A stretch of 64,000 nt of DNA. Origin: Bursaphelenchus xylophilus. Lineage: Eukaryota > Nematoda > Chromadorea > Rhabditida > Aphelenchoididae. How positions within the stretch are numbered: position 1 is the stretch's first letter; every line of letters starts with the position of its first letter. The translations under genes and the position numbers were made by a program. The stretch covers positions 5,890,001 through 5,954,000 of the forward strand of contig CAJFCV020000003.1 in NCBI GenBank assembly GCA_904066235.2. Reading direction: 5' to 3'. Shown here piece by piece: positions 12,320-23,878 of this stretch. The notes below the pieces were generated by a model, which made no database searches, was not told the DNA's origin, and saw only the letters and a program-made list of their open reading frames with translations.

Positions 12320-13868
12320 TCAAAAGCTCGGTGCTCCAGTAATCTGGCGAATCTTCTCATAAGACACCCAAAAAGTGAGAGACCAAGGAGCCTGAAAGGT
12401 AAAATCAGTTTGAAAATTGAACTTCTTACCATCCTGACGTATGTCGGCAAGAAACCTCTGTATAACGCCCAAAAGCCTTCGGTCCGAACAATTATCCTTA
12501 GGCAATGAAGAGATCCTTTATATCGTCGTTTAAAAGCACTGAAGTAATACGTAAGTCACTACAGTTTGTAAAATACCTTCCACCATCGAATTCTTGCCGT
12601 ATCTGATCCATAATCCTGGTCTTCACCACATCAGCAGGTGTTGAGACAATAGCCGCAGCCAGTCCCGACGAAGCACTAGCACAAACATGAGTCATCCAAT
12701 TATCTTCGAGGCTAGTGTTGTCAAGGATAAAACGTTTTGTACGATCATAAGTTGCAAGATCTGAAGCATGATCGTAAAAATTCGAGGAAAGAATATTCCT
12801 GATATCCGCTATCACTGTGTTAGGCATGGCTCCGGGCCGGGCTTTCCAAATTTTTCCGGCCCAGTCCCGGGCTTTGATTTTTCGGAAGCTCTCAAAGGAA
12901 TGGCCGAATTTGAAAAAATCACACGAAAATATTGCAAAATTACAAACAGACAACAATGTTTCCGGTCTTCCTCCAGAAACAGTAAAATAGAATACCAAAA
13001 CTTTCTTGGAATCCAAAAAAATCGGCTTAGACGTTTTTCACAGAATGAAAATGTTCCTCTCAATACTTAGGCAAGAAATGCAGCCCGGATTGCATTTGTT
13101 AGCATAACTTTCGACATGCTTACCAGCCATATTCAGTAACGCAGCACGCTGACAGTTAGGTACCCACCCAAGCCAGAGTCCTCTGATCCCATTAGTTCTA
13201 TATAAATGGAGAAACGCATCAAATGCCCCCTTATATCTGAAAACGTTATATTAAAATAAGTACACCTACCTTGGAGGAAGTCCTTGTCTCTTCCGCAGAC
13301 CCTCTGTTTGCATTTGAACTTTGACCAAATCGGCTGGACTGGAAACAAATTGGCCCACCGCTCCAGATACCAATCCAGAAATTAGGGCTTTCCTGAAGGC
13401 TCCCAGATATCTGGCTAAGACTCTAACTCCCTTACCACACTGGAAACCTCTTCTCCTTTTTGGGATCGTACCAATTATTCCGTATTAATTCGTAAAGCCC
13501 TGTTCGTACACCAGTATAAACTAAAATCATTTGACTAGGAAAACATCAAATGTACTCACCATAATGCCTACAAATCGCCGGCCACACTCCCAACCACAAA
13601 CTTGACATACCCTCCTTCTTTGCTATGTTATAACTCATTCGAATCATACTTCGTCGCCTTCCCGTCGTTCTTGTAGACACTTGTAGCCTTGTCTTAGTGA
13701 TGTCCAATGGGTATGTAACTAAAGACATAAAAACGAGCAGCACTAATACTTACCTGTTTCGGCAAAAGTTGCCGCTGTGCAAGAAAGCCCATATTTGATA
13801 ACAAAAGCGAAGATTGGATGATTCGGCTGAACTGTTACCGTGGGCTGTTGGGACTGCATGACCACCAT
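12320..13868 (-). CDS. ucp-4: UCP-4-like mitochondrial carrier (SLC25 family)
   Basis: Inner mitochondrial membrane carrier of the brain-type uncoupling protein class. Exons (minus strand): 13868-13754, 13718-13560, 13520-13436, 13392-13270, 13236-13124, 12760-12577, 12538-12430 and 12391-12320; joined length 319 residues, close to the usual about 320. Three carrier signatures are visible, one per repeat: TYPLDITKTRLQV, SPADLVKVQMQTEG and TPADVVKTRIMDQ. The UCP4-type C-terminus APWSLTFWVSYEKIRQITGAPSF is also present. The correct acceptor for exon 4 is TTCAG at 13393-13394; a nearer CCAG would create a stop. The start at 13868 has an in-frame TAG just upstream; the ATG at 13859 is an alternative. 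The 363 nt intron (12761-13123) contains a GC-rich repeat fragment (CGGGCCGGGC). Confidence 0.9.
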
Positions 13869-14870
13869 CTTGAACTAGACCATCAAACCCTACTGAACAC
13901 AAGTGCGGTCACCCCAGAAATCCGGAAGTTATTAAAAAAGGTCCATCGAGCTCCCGTTTGTTTTTGGCATACCGTCACAGACAATCGGGGGTGGTCAGCG
14001 GTCACCGGGCCGGCCCAAAGGGGCTGCTAGCCTTTAATCATTGAAACACCCTTGTCAATCACCATGGAAGGTCTCAAAACTTTTTCGTACTCGTAACTTG
14101 ACTTATTAACCGCTTCCTGTTATTAGAATGGTTGTAATATTATAGTTTCCCGGGCTTTTGGCAAAACGGAGAAATCCTTGGCATTCCGCAACTGTAAAGA
14201 GTTTAATTATCAAACTCATCAAATATGGTGTTTTCGAAGCATAAAATAGACCTGCTATAACACGAAAAACTCACTGTTAGGGTCTAAAGCTTTTTTCTGT
14301 CAAGATTTTACTCGATACTAGGCTAAGTTACAATTTTTCTCATTTATCCAAGACGCCAAAACGGTTATTTAACAGTACGCCAAATGTTTGTTTTCGTGGC
14401 GTGACGCGGCGAGAGTTCCGTGAAAATACGTTGTATGGGATCTCGAGGGCGGACCTCAATAATTTATTTTACGGGCTGGGTTATACTCGTCCATTCCGGG
14501 ACGTTCGACTTTTTTTTATACGGTCTTGTCAACGGGTTTTTGCTCTGTGAACCAAAAGGATTAACAAACAGTAAACTGATCAAGCCACCTTGACCTGAAA
14601 AAGAAACACATTTTGGACTCTCTCTTGCAATTTTGAGGATTTCATTTTAAAGATGATTGATTTTGGTTTTGCTGGTACAACACTTGTTATTCTATTGGTT
14701 TGTCTCGTTTCTTCTCCTTTTTTCCCCTTCGATCCGTTCTTTTTTTCAATCGTGATGTGCCGCGATTTTTTTAAGCCTATTGGAATGTTTTGAATAAGAC
14801 TTCGGTTGATAAGATTTGTGTTGCGTTGCAATTTTTTTTTCTATTATTTGTTTTCAGGTCTCCAAGACGA
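13869..14870. other. Divergent intergenic region, UCP-4 / plexin-domain gene
   Basis: One kilobase between two divergently oriented starts. No open frame looks coding. It contains a GC-rich patch around 13980-14030 resembling the GGGCCGGG repeats seen elsewhere in the window. TTTTCAG at 14850-14856 lies 14 nt before the downstream ATG and is probably a trans-splice acceptor. Promoters for both genes are expected here, but no specific motif is claimed. Confidence 0.5.
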
Positions 14871-16547
14871 ATGAAAACACTAACAATTATATCAATTTTT
14901 GGATTAACCTTTGCTTTCTCTCAGTATGTGTATGAATATTCCCATGCATCTTTTAACCCTCTGAATCGAGTAAAAAGGGACTTCTTGGATTCGGAATGGA
15001 CTGAAAAATTACCTGAAGATATTTCAGTAGAACCGGATTCTTCGGTAAGTAAATTCTATACGAGTTTTTATTTTTTAGACGAACCACACCTACTATAAGA
15101 TGCATATTTATTCAAATCGGACCGATCTTATGTCGCAGTATTATATTGACGTCAAAAAATGGCTAAACAGTTCGGTTCCTGGTTTAAATGGAACAGAGAA
15201 TCACGAGCATCTGGACGGTGCTTACCGTAAGGCTGCCGGTGCAAATATTGGATTCGAATTTCCATTCTACGGTCATGAGATGGATAATTTGACCGTAGCG
15301 ACAGGTGGATTCTGTTATGTGGGGGATCAGACCCATAGCTGGCTTGCGGCGACACAGTATATTGCTCCTTTGATGGCCAACTTCGACACTACGGCTCCCA
15401 ATTCGGTGATTATGTATGCCACTAACAGCTCTCGCATGGTTATCACCTGGGAATCTGTGCGTCTGAGAGACAATCCAAAGGCCGGAAATTGGACCTTCCA
15501 GGTTTCTCTATTCAAAAACGGAGACATATGGTTTGTATACAAAGATGTAAGTTATTATTGTAGTTTTAATACTCGTTTAGATCCCTATTCCTGTTACTTT
15601 GATCAGTGATAACAATCATCCTTGTAAATTAGGAATCAGTGATGCTTACTTGTTCACACATCAATATGGAGATAAAGGTGGGTTTTGAATTTTTGTTACC
15701 TAAAACTCTTTTTAGCTCCGATTCAAACAAAGAAAGTGATCCATGAATACCATAGGATCGTGGTTCCTCCGGAGAAAGTGGTCAATAACACCATTATTGT
15801 TCTCGAAGCATTGCCAAGTCCGTTTTTCTTGTTTATTTATCTCATTTTTAAACATGTTTGATCATCCTAGTTTTAGCGTGTTTGCAATTCAAGACTTGTT
15901 CTGATTGTTCTTCGGGGAAATTGACTAACTTCAATTGCTCATGGTGTGCCCCTAAGCAAAGCCATATTGAACCATTTTGTTCTGATTTTGCTGGGTAAGT
16001 TTTATTGTTTTGGTTTGTATTATTTTATGTTTAGACTTCATCGACGTCGCCAGCATTGGGTGGAGGGAGATTGTGCCCGAACTCCAGCTCCTGATCAATG
16101 CAGCCCTCGATCAACAACAATGGAGCCTTCAACCGAACCGTCAGTCACAGCCCCGGCTGTGGATATTGAAGAGTTCCACCAAAAACAGACTGGTGGGTTT
16201 GGTACTCGTATTAGTAATAATGATCTAGGCGTGGAAACGAGGAAGTCTGGAGGCTTTGGACGTATTCTTTTCGCAGTATTCATTCTTTTCTTGATCTCAG
16301 CCTGTGGTTGGATAGTTTACGCTTTCTATAATCCTCATACTCCGTCAGGACAGCTACTTATTAAGGTTTGTTTTTTTTACTGAAATCAGTTAACTATTCT
16401 TCTAAATTACATTTCCATTTCTTTCGCAAAATTACTAAAATTTAACGCTTGACGCCTGTTTTAATGAATGCTTCTCTTTAGTACCGACCTTCTAAATGGC
16501 AGATCCCAAGTAGCCATGTCAGGTACAGCGCTTCAGTCCACATGTGA
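14871..16547 (+). CDS. Plexin-domain-containing protein (PLXDC1/2, TEM7 family)
   Basis: Single-pass type I membrane glycoprotein; vertebrate relatives are endothelial and neuronal receptors reported to bind PEDF. Exons: 14871-15044, 15079-15546, 15581-15677, 15716-15817, 15871-15994, 16035-16365 and 16482-16547, giving 453 residues. A signal peptide opens the protein (MKTLTIISIFGLTFAFS). A nidogen-like extracellular region follows, with HTYYKMHIYSNRTDLMSQYY, GFEFPFYGHEMDNLTVATGG and several N-glycosylation sites. A PSI-type cysteine module (CLQFKTCSDCSSG, FNCSWC, WVEGDC) comes next, then a linker, one transmembrane helix (ILFAVFILFLISACGWIVYAF) and a short cytoplasmic tail ending YRPSKWQ. 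The intron 1 donor follows Ser58. Preceded by a probable trans-splice acceptor. Assignment rests on domain order and the conserved RHRQ/RRRQHWVE segment. Confidence 0.85.
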
Positions 16548-16838
16548 CTTAAAACTCTTTCTTCAGCGGGTAATCAACTAATCAATACTCATCTTCTCAA
16601 CTTTATTTAAATATTTTGTATAGTCCCAGTGGTCTTACGATGATTTGGCATAATAAAAGGCCTTTAAATGAAAGAGTTTCGATTTATTTATATTCCCGTC
16701 GATTTGAGAGCTGAAGGTAAGTGGATCAAGTCAGAAGACAATATTAATTTAGCAGAAACAGATTCGAGCAGAGAAACAAATTAGACCGCAAAATTACTAA
16801 ACAAAAGCAGATTATTATTGACTTAGAGGCATGTGAGA

Positions 16839-18624
16839 TTACTCGTCAACCTTGCGGACAACTCGTTTCCTTGGTTTTGGACTTTTACTAGCTTCCTTTT
16901 CCGCTTCACCCTTCTGGATCTCTCCTTCTTCCTCCACATCGTCTTCCAACTCTCCCTCCTCGGGTTCGGCATCTTCTGGTTCATCTTTCTTGGTCTCAGT
17001 ATAAGTAGGTTGAGATTTGTGGCCGAAGAAATAAGCGGATAAAGCGATCACTGGTATCAGGACCACCAAAATGTAAACAGCCCAAAGATATGGCTTTTCA
17101 TTTGTGGCGTCGACGAGATTTTGGAAGAACCCGACGTTTGGAGATTCAAATCGTTCCAGGGTTTCCTCGTACTTCTTCTTGACTTCAAACGTAGCAGCAG
17201 CGAATTCAGCAGCCAGCGCTTCATCGGACGTGATCAGAATGTTATCGAAGATTATGTTTTTGTCGATGGTCCACAATTCGAAACCAAGCGCAGTAATGGT
17301 TTTTAGTTGTTGATAAGGATTTGCCTCGAAATAGTTCGGGTTTTTGATGATTCTAGGGAACCATTTTCCCTTGAAATTTGGGTTGGCAATTTTTGGAGGA
17401 GACCAAGGACCCTAGAAGATTAAAAATCAGACCGTTTTAGTTGATCACAAAAAAATCTTACTTTGTACGCTGGGTTGGGAATAATTGGTTTCTCCCATTT
17501 TCCACAACCACTAACCCCCTCACATTTCGGATTAGCCAGCAGCTTGGGCTCATATTCTCCATCCATTTCGTCATCCCAATCCTCTGGCTTCTGAGCAGTA
17601 GGATCTGGGACTAGAGGTTGCTCATCTTGAAGCCAATCAGAAGGTTTTACAGCATTCTCATCAACGATCTCTTTTGGCGCAGCTTCGTCCCAATCGTCGG
17701 GTTTCTTGGCTTCGGGATCATTGATAAATTCCCTTTCATCCCAATCTTCTGGTTTCTTATCATCGGGATCAGCGATTTCTTCTGGAGGTTGGACCGGCGG
17801 TTGAAGATCCTAAAAGCAAAACATTCTAGCTCGGAATTGTTATACTCACCCTCATCATACTTCCATAATAAAGTGAGTTCCCATCCAAAAGAACTTCATA
17901 ATCGTTATTTTTTCTCAATTTGAGGGTAAAAAGATGAGTTTTCTTGTCGGTAACATCCGGAATATTCTTTGGTTGAGGCGCGTGGTGCTCCTAAAAACTC
18001 ATCAAGGCAAGGGCCAACCTACACTGACAGTTCCGTTAATCGGGTTTGCGACCTTTAAAATGAAATGGATCTTGCTTTGAGGCCCACATTTATCTGGACC
18101 AAACATAATGGTGTAGTCAGTTCGGTCAGTGAAGCTAGAGATGTCCTTTTCCGCTCCTTCGGACAACAATTTAACGTATCCCCCACCGCATTCTTGTCCT
18201 TCCTCATATTTGACCTCATACTGGATCACAATCACATCATCTTCAAACTTAACGGGCTTTTGAAGGATGGCAGCAATTGCATGATGCCGAGCTTTCGATC
18301 GAACAATCAATCCGAGGTCTCCCTCCAACACTATCTTCGATGGAGAAGCAACTTCCCAGATACCATCATACTTAGCCAACGACTCATCTGCACCTTCCTT
18401 CTTAGCTTGAGATTTCTTCCAAATTGTGTTAAACCCGTCAACTTCTTCGAAAACTTCAACAAAGTGGACTTTTTCAGATTTCAATTGAGGTATTTCGAAT
18501 GTTCCAGGTTCAAATTTCTGTAAAAATAAAACCACAATAAATTTTTACTTACGGCTTCCTCTTCATTTCCTCGAGATATCGAAATTAATGAAACAAAAAT
18601 GCCCAACTTTAGAATGGACTTCAT
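16839..18624 (-). CDS. cnx-1: Calnexin, ER lectin chaperone
   Basis: ER membrane chaperone that binds monoglucosylated N-glycans with Ca2+. Exons (minus): 18624-18553, 18517-18023, 17990-17850, 17809-17462 and 17411-16839, total 542 residues. Visible parts are: a signal peptide ([17 protein letters not shown]); the globular lectin domain with [15 protein letters not shown] and [10 protein letters not shown]; the P-domain with four type-1 repeats ([29 protein letters not shown]) and type-2 repeats ([30 protein letters not shown]); a transmembrane helix ([20 protein letters not shown]); and an acidic cytosolic tail ending [10 protein letters not shown] with basic ER-retention character. It is somewhat shorter than the C. 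elegans protein as I remember it, mainly in the tail. Divergent from the DNTTIP1 homologue. Confidence 0.95.
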
Positions 18625-19034
18625 GTCCACTAAAGCAGTCCAAACAAAAAAGATTTTTATTTTCCTCTGACCACTTTTTCGATTTACATCGGAAAGAGCA
18701 CAATTTTGCGTGTTGAGACCAAAAATAAACTTAAAAATTTTACTTTTTAATTTTCAGCGTAAGATTACTGGCTTCTGTATGTATAAGATAAAAGCTCATT
18801 TGAATTTGCAAATCCAGGGAAACCCCTTTATATGATTCAAACGAAAATTGTGAATTTCATTGGCGCCTTTGAGCCCTGAGGAGAACAGATAAATGAAAGG
18901 AAAGAGCGTGCGGCCTTTCTTTACGTGGAAACGTTCCCCCACACTCTCGACCACGCACAGCGGCGTTTTCTCTTTTATTTTTAGAAGAATTTTTTTCTTC
19001 CGACGTTCCAAGCTATTAACTGATATTGGATATT
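18625..19034. promoter_or_regulatory. Shared promoter region between calnexin and DNTTIP1-like gene
   Basis: A 410 bp interval separates two divergent ATGs. It includes TTACGTGGAA (18921-18930), which contains the ACGTGG core of the XBP-1-type unfolded-protein-response element, a CATTGG (inverted CCAAT) near 18857, and CCACG near 18951. The last two resemble halves of an ERSE but are not at canonical spacing or orientation. A TTTTTAG acceptor near 18980 probably marks the start of the + strand transcript. Regulation of calnexin by ER stress is established for the family; the role of these motifs is inferred. Confidence 0.4.
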
Positions 19035-21143
19035 ATGATCGGCGCCATCACAAATCCGGCTCAGCAGCCATTCTTGGCCACAGGAAATGGAAATGGAAAC
19101 AAGATGAATCTAAAGGTGGAAATCCTCGAGAATCTGCTCAAAGCCAGTGGGGATGGGAATTCAGCTAAGATAAATTCGCTGAGACAAGCGATCCAGAGGA
19201 GTAAAACAGATATGGCAGAGAGCTTGGCTGATTCTCTGGATCTCCTGAGGCAAGTGTTCCAATCGGAGATGACTGAGGAGATCAAACAAGTAATCGACCG
19301 GCATTTGAGGACAACGTTCGCTCCGGCATTCGAAAATCTAAAGCGTAATGGGCATTCGGTAAGCTTTAAAAACATTATCTGCACGGATTTGTATTTTTTT
19401 GCCATTTATAGGACATTTCTCGTGATTGTATAAATGAGTTGTGTTTAAACATACTCAATGGGGCCAAAGAACCATTTGTAGCCAAGCCAGATCCAAGTGT
19501 CAAGACGTGTATCCCCTCAGGGTCCCTTTTGAAAAGAAGAAAAGACAATGTAGATGATGACAGGAAATACGAAAGTGACGAAAACGAGAGTGATACCAGC
19601 ATGGCTAGCTTCAGTACAAACAGGACGAACACTGGACGAGGTACTTTATTCAGTCTGTTGTAATACATATACTGTTCGCGCCATTCTAAGTCCGTAAAAT
19701 GTGCACGGTGCGTTTTTCTCTTTTTCTTCGCGCGCGCGAAAAAAGCGAAATTCATTTTTTCGCAAGCGTAAATGCGAAAACTCCGCGACGTCAACGAAAA
19801 AAATCGCGTCCCTACTTTTCATGTCAACACTTCGGGGTCAACAATACCGTTTCATAGGTAATTGAGGCTGCTGATTTCGAATATCATATTCATTTTATCT
19901 GAATGTTACATTTTTAAACGGTAATTGATGGTGCTCATTTCGAACATAATCATTTGTGTTTTTAAATGTTACAATTTGGCTTAAAAAGTGAAAATTATTA
20001 AAATTTCTTGAAGAGTCGTCGTCGTCGTCCTTAAAAAAAGTTGTAAAATTGTGATAACACGAATAATCGAATATAATATTATTATATTCGAACAGTCGAT
20101 TACCCCTAAATCCACTATCAAAAAATCCAAGAATTACATTTTTACATTATTCGGTAAAATAAAATTGTAACGTTCAGATAAAATTAATGTGATATTCGAA
20201 ATCAGCACCCTCGATTACCTATAAAATGCTACCGTTGACCCGAAAAGGCGCAAAATTGTACGGACTTTATGGCGGCAGTTGCATAATATCCTTGACTACA
20301 GATCTTGGAAATCTCTCGGATTCACAGCGGCCAAAGAAAAGGGGACGGCCAAGGAAAGTCAATGTAGATACCGGACGTTGCGGAACTCCCATCTTGAAGG
20401 GGACCACTCCAGTTTCATTTTTGGAAGTTTGTAAAGTAAGCGTTTTGAAATTTTAAACATAAAAAAGATGCTGGGATGACTGACTCTTACTTTACCACAG
20501 GTGAAATTTTGACAATATTTGCAAAGAAGCGAGTTACGTATTTTTCAGTGGAATCCTGATCGTATAACCCCGGAAGTGAAGTTTGTTTTGGGATCAAAAG
20601 TCAGCAAACTTTTGAATATGGGACATCGGGGACACATCTTTGTGAAGTACCCTAGGGTCTTCAGATATGTGTGTGATGATGAAGACAAGACCTGGTTGTT
20701 TGACAGAAATATTTCCACCAGAATGAGCGGGAAGGTGTTCTTTGTTGTATTGGAAGATGCCCTGGAGATTGCAACTCTTGAGAACGCTCCGTAAGTGTTT
20801 ATAATATACGGAATAATGAATATCAACTATCATTTCCAGGTTGAATATCCAATCGGAATTTTACCGCTATGCTTTCCACGTTCCTGAAAGGGTGATGTTA
20901 AAGATGAAGAAGTTGATGTTTAAACCCTTCGAAAGTCTTAAGACTCGAGTTGCCCAGACCGCCTCCCCAATGCAGATGTCCCCCTTGTCGATGAATTCGA
21001 TCAACCGTCCCTTCCCCACTACGCCCAATCTTAATTTAAATCTGAGTAGTATGATTAATATGATCCAACCTCAATCCGTAAATCCCGCTGGGGCAAACAT
21101 CAGTCGACTGATCGAAGATGACAAGTCGTTTCCCTTTAATTGA
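19035..21143 (+). CDS. DNTTIP1 (TDIF1)-like subunit of the MiDAC histone deacetylase complex
   Basis: In vertebrates DNTTIP1 dimerises and scaffolds HDAC1/2 with an ELM2-SANT protein in the mitotic deacetylase complex. Exons: 19035-19358, 19412-19640, 20302-20435, 20549-20790 and 20840-21143, giving 410 residues. The N-terminal dimerisation segment is recognisable (SLDLLRQVFQSEMTEEIKQV matches SMDLLRAVLQ...EEIQ). An AT-hook-like PKKRGRPRK follows. The C-terminal DNA-binding (SKI/SNO/DAC-like) domain then aligns well with human DNTTIP1: WNPDRITPEVKFVLGSK, NMGHRGHIFVKYPRVFRY and PERVMLKMKKLM. A low-complexity Met/Pro/Asn tail follows. The third exon needs the CTACAG acceptor at 20296-20301; the 661 nt intron before it is filled by a foldback element. 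Similarity is recalled from the human sequence, not searched. Confidence 0.8.
19671..20279. mobile_element. Foldback (inverted-repeat) element inside DNTTIP1-like intron
   Basis: About 610 bp with terminal ACTG...CAGT and long imperfect inverted arms. The left arm carries CCATTCTAAGTCCGTAAAATG and, further in, AATTGAGGCTGCTGATTTCG; the right arm carries their complements (GTACGGACTTTATGG; CGAAATCAGCACCCTCGATT). The centre contains a smaller palindrome (CGAATATAATATTATTATAT, about 20069). There is no transposase frame, so this is a MITE or foldback. It occupies nearly all of the 661 nt intron and stops 22 nt before the acceptor. Family and target duplication are not determined. Confidence 0.75.
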
Positions 21144-21543
21144 TCTCGGTTTTATTAATAAGATTGAATAAAAGATTATACGTTTTTACTATTGCATCTT
21201 TTCGAACGCTTTTTAACAACAAGTGGAGAGCTACATATGATTCTGGGCGAGGGATCAGAGAGGAAGCTCAGGAGGTCGGTCACGGTATGAGAAGCGTACT
21301 CAAGCGTCTTCTGATGGCCGATAATCGGTGTCGACGCTGGAGACATAAGTCCAAAACTTTTTTGAGTGCTTTGACAAGAAAGACATCTTCCGGTAGTTAT
21401 GCGGTCCCCTTTCCCTTTTCGGAATGATATGCAACCGTTTCTCTTTCTTTCCGAGATTTAAGCACTATTGGACAAAGGTGCTATGGATGAAGCCTTCTGA
21501 GCATTAGGGGCTCGTTTGTTCATCATCATCTTCTCCTGGTCTT
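21144..21543 (+). other. Short intergenic region, DNTTIP1-like 3' end to dat-1
   Basis: Four hundred bases between two + strand genes. GAATAAAAG near 21165 is the likely polyA signal of the upstream gene. The rest presumably holds the dat-1 promoter. An open frame at 21140-21427 has no recognisable similarity and overlaps the upstream 3' UTR, so it is not called. Confidence 0.45.
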
Positions 21544-23778
21544 ATGATGCCTCAATCGGAGCGAGTTGGAGCAATTTGGAGGGAGAATGAGAATCACGTA
21601 AAGAGTCAGGATGGTAAGTTATCAGGAAGGAGGGGATGACGACCTCTGCTTCAGTCTCTTCCAACAACTCCTTTCGGCCCAACTTTACCAGTATCGCCGA
21701 GTTGGATACCGACAATAACAATGTGATCTCCAAACCATTAATAATCCCGCGACAAGATGGACTCGAGCCCGCGGGGCCGGAGAGGGAACAGTGGGCTGGA
21801 AAGGTGGACTTCCTTCTGTCAGTCATCGGGTTCGCGGTCGATTTGGCAAATGTGTGGCGTTTTCCTTATCTTTGTTTCAAGAATGGTGGAGGCGCTTTTC
21901 TGATTCCTTACACCTTGATGCTCGTTTTGGCCGGCATTCCCTTGTTTTATATGGAATTGGCACTTGGCCAATATTACCGGAAAGGGGCCATTTCGACCTG
22001 GGGACGGATCTGCCCGTTGTTTAAGGGCATCGGATACTGTGTGATCATGACCGCCTTCTACACTGACTTCTTTTATAACGTCATCATCGCCTATGCCCTC
22101 CATTATTTCTTTTCTTCATTCAGACCGGAACTACCGTGGACCTCTTGCAAGAATGATTTCAATAGTCCGGCATGTTATGAGCCGAGTTGGAATCGAGATC
22201 TTGGCCAAGAATGTAGTTCGACACCCATCTTCCTCAACTCCTCTCACAAATATCTCAAGCCAGTGTCAGCGGCCGAAGAATATTTTTAGTAAGTGGTCGT
22301 AATTAATGAAAAATAAGTATTCAGCAAGGCTTTTCTTGGTGTCCATGCGACCAAAGAGCCAAATGCCCATATAATCAGAAGCATGACAGAGCTGGGGGAT
22401 ATGAATTGGGGTCTGGTTGCTTGCACTCTGATCGTCTATCTTATATGTTACTTCTCTCTTTGGAAGGGCATCTCCACATCAGGGAAGGTTGTCTGGTTTA
22501 CAGCGATCTTCCCTTACGTTGTACTCGGCATTCTATTGATCCGTGGTGTTACTCTTCCCGGCTCTTTGAAAGGAATCCAGTATTATTTGACCCCAGATTT
22601 GGAAAGACTAAAAGAACCCGCAGTTTGGCAAGATGCGGCCACTCAGATATTCTTCTCCTTGGGCCCTGGATTCGGAGTTTTGATGGCCTACTCGAGTTAC
22701 AATGACTTCCATAACAATGTCTACTTGTAAGTTGTAAAAAGTACTGTATTATTACTCTATGGCGTATTAAAATCTGTGCTTTCAAGCGATGCTTTGCTCA
22801 CGAGTCTAATTAATTGCGGTACCAGTTTTCTGTCCGGGTTTGTGATATTCTCGGTAAGTGGTCTTTTTTATTTTTTCCATATGTGAACATGTTATCCAGG
22901 TACTGGGTTATATGTCTTGTAAAAGTGGAAAGCCAATCCATGAAGTCGCTCAAGAAGGTCCTGGCCTCGTCTTTGTCGTTTACCCTGAGGCATTGTCCAC
23001 AATGCCCGGCTCCCGATTCTGGTGTATCATCTTTTTCTTGATGCTTCTGACGCTAGGATTGGACAGTTCGGTAAGTTCAGTGCAATTTTAAAGTCAACCT
23101 TCAGTTCGGCGGATCCGAGGCTATTATAACTGGGCTCAGCGATGAGTATCCGATCCTAAAAAGACATCGGGAAGTGTTCGTGGGATGTCTCTTCTCCTTT
23201 TATATGATTGTAGCATTATTTCTATGTACAGAGGTAGGTTAACAAAGCACGAAAAGTAACAATCGAAGGGGGGCATTCTGGTAATGGAATGGCTGATTGT
23301 TTATGGGACCACCTGGGGTCTTCTGATAGCTGTCTTCACGGAAGCCATGGTCATCTCCTTTATCTATGGGATCGACCAGTTCAGCGCTGATATCCAGGAG
23401 ATGATGGGATTCCGGCCAGGCTGGTATTGGCGTCTTTGCTGGAAGTTCTTTGCTCCAATTTTCCTTTTAGTAAGCAATAGATTGCTAATTTTCGATGAGA
23501 ATTTGTATCATGTTTAGGTGATGATTATGAGTAGTTTCATCAATTATCAGCGTCATCAGTATCAGGATTATGTATACCCCGACTGGGCGAATGCTCTAGG
23601 AATAACGTTTGCTCTGACCTCAGCTTCGGCTATCCCCATTATGGCTGTGATCGTGCTCATCAAGCAGAAGGGAGATAGCTGGTCTCAGAAGTTGACCAAC
23701 AGTCTGACCCCAGTCAAACGACAGCTCGCCAGAAATGAACATCAAACTCAGTTAAACGCAAGTGACGTCATGCTCTGA
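21544..23778 (+). CDS. dat-1: Dopamine transporter DAT-1 (SLC6 family)
   Basis: Plasma-membrane Na+/Cl- coupled dopamine reuptake carrier of dopaminergic neurons. Preferred exons: 21544-21613, 21655-22288, 22325-22726, 22787-22853, 22900-23070, 23105-23233, 23269-23469 and 23518-23778 (644 residues). TM1 reads [18 protein letters not shown]; the Asp in AVDLANVW is the amine-binding residue of monoamine carriers, and the Ala after Leu is the DAT rather than SERT form. DAT-like PDWANALG and [13 protein letters not shown] and the TM6 SLGPGFGVL are also present. EL2 has paired Cys and NSS glycosylation. The first intron (21614-21654, 41 nt, GTAAGT...TTCAG) keeps frame; if unused, translation would start at 21636 (627 residues). 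One acceptor is TTCAAG and another CGAAG. Convergent with the ZP gene, 100 bp apart. Confidence 0.93.
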
Positions 23779-23878
23779 GCTGGGGAATTAGGTGAATGAG
23801 AATTGCTTTTACTCGAATAAATCTCTTGATCACTCATTTTATAAGCAGAATAAATAAATAAATAAACAATTATGTCAA

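Noticed and set aside
13400..13440. Apparent frame break in the UCP-4 gene
   Set aside because: Using a CCAG acceptor gives a TGA, but the TTCAG at 13393 restores frame and the conserved FPVWKALISG junction, so the gene is intact.
21636..22289. Serotonin transporter identity for the SLC6 gene
   Set aside because: [27 protein letters not shown] and PDWANALG are DAT-type; SERT has DLGNVWRF and different C-terminal helices.
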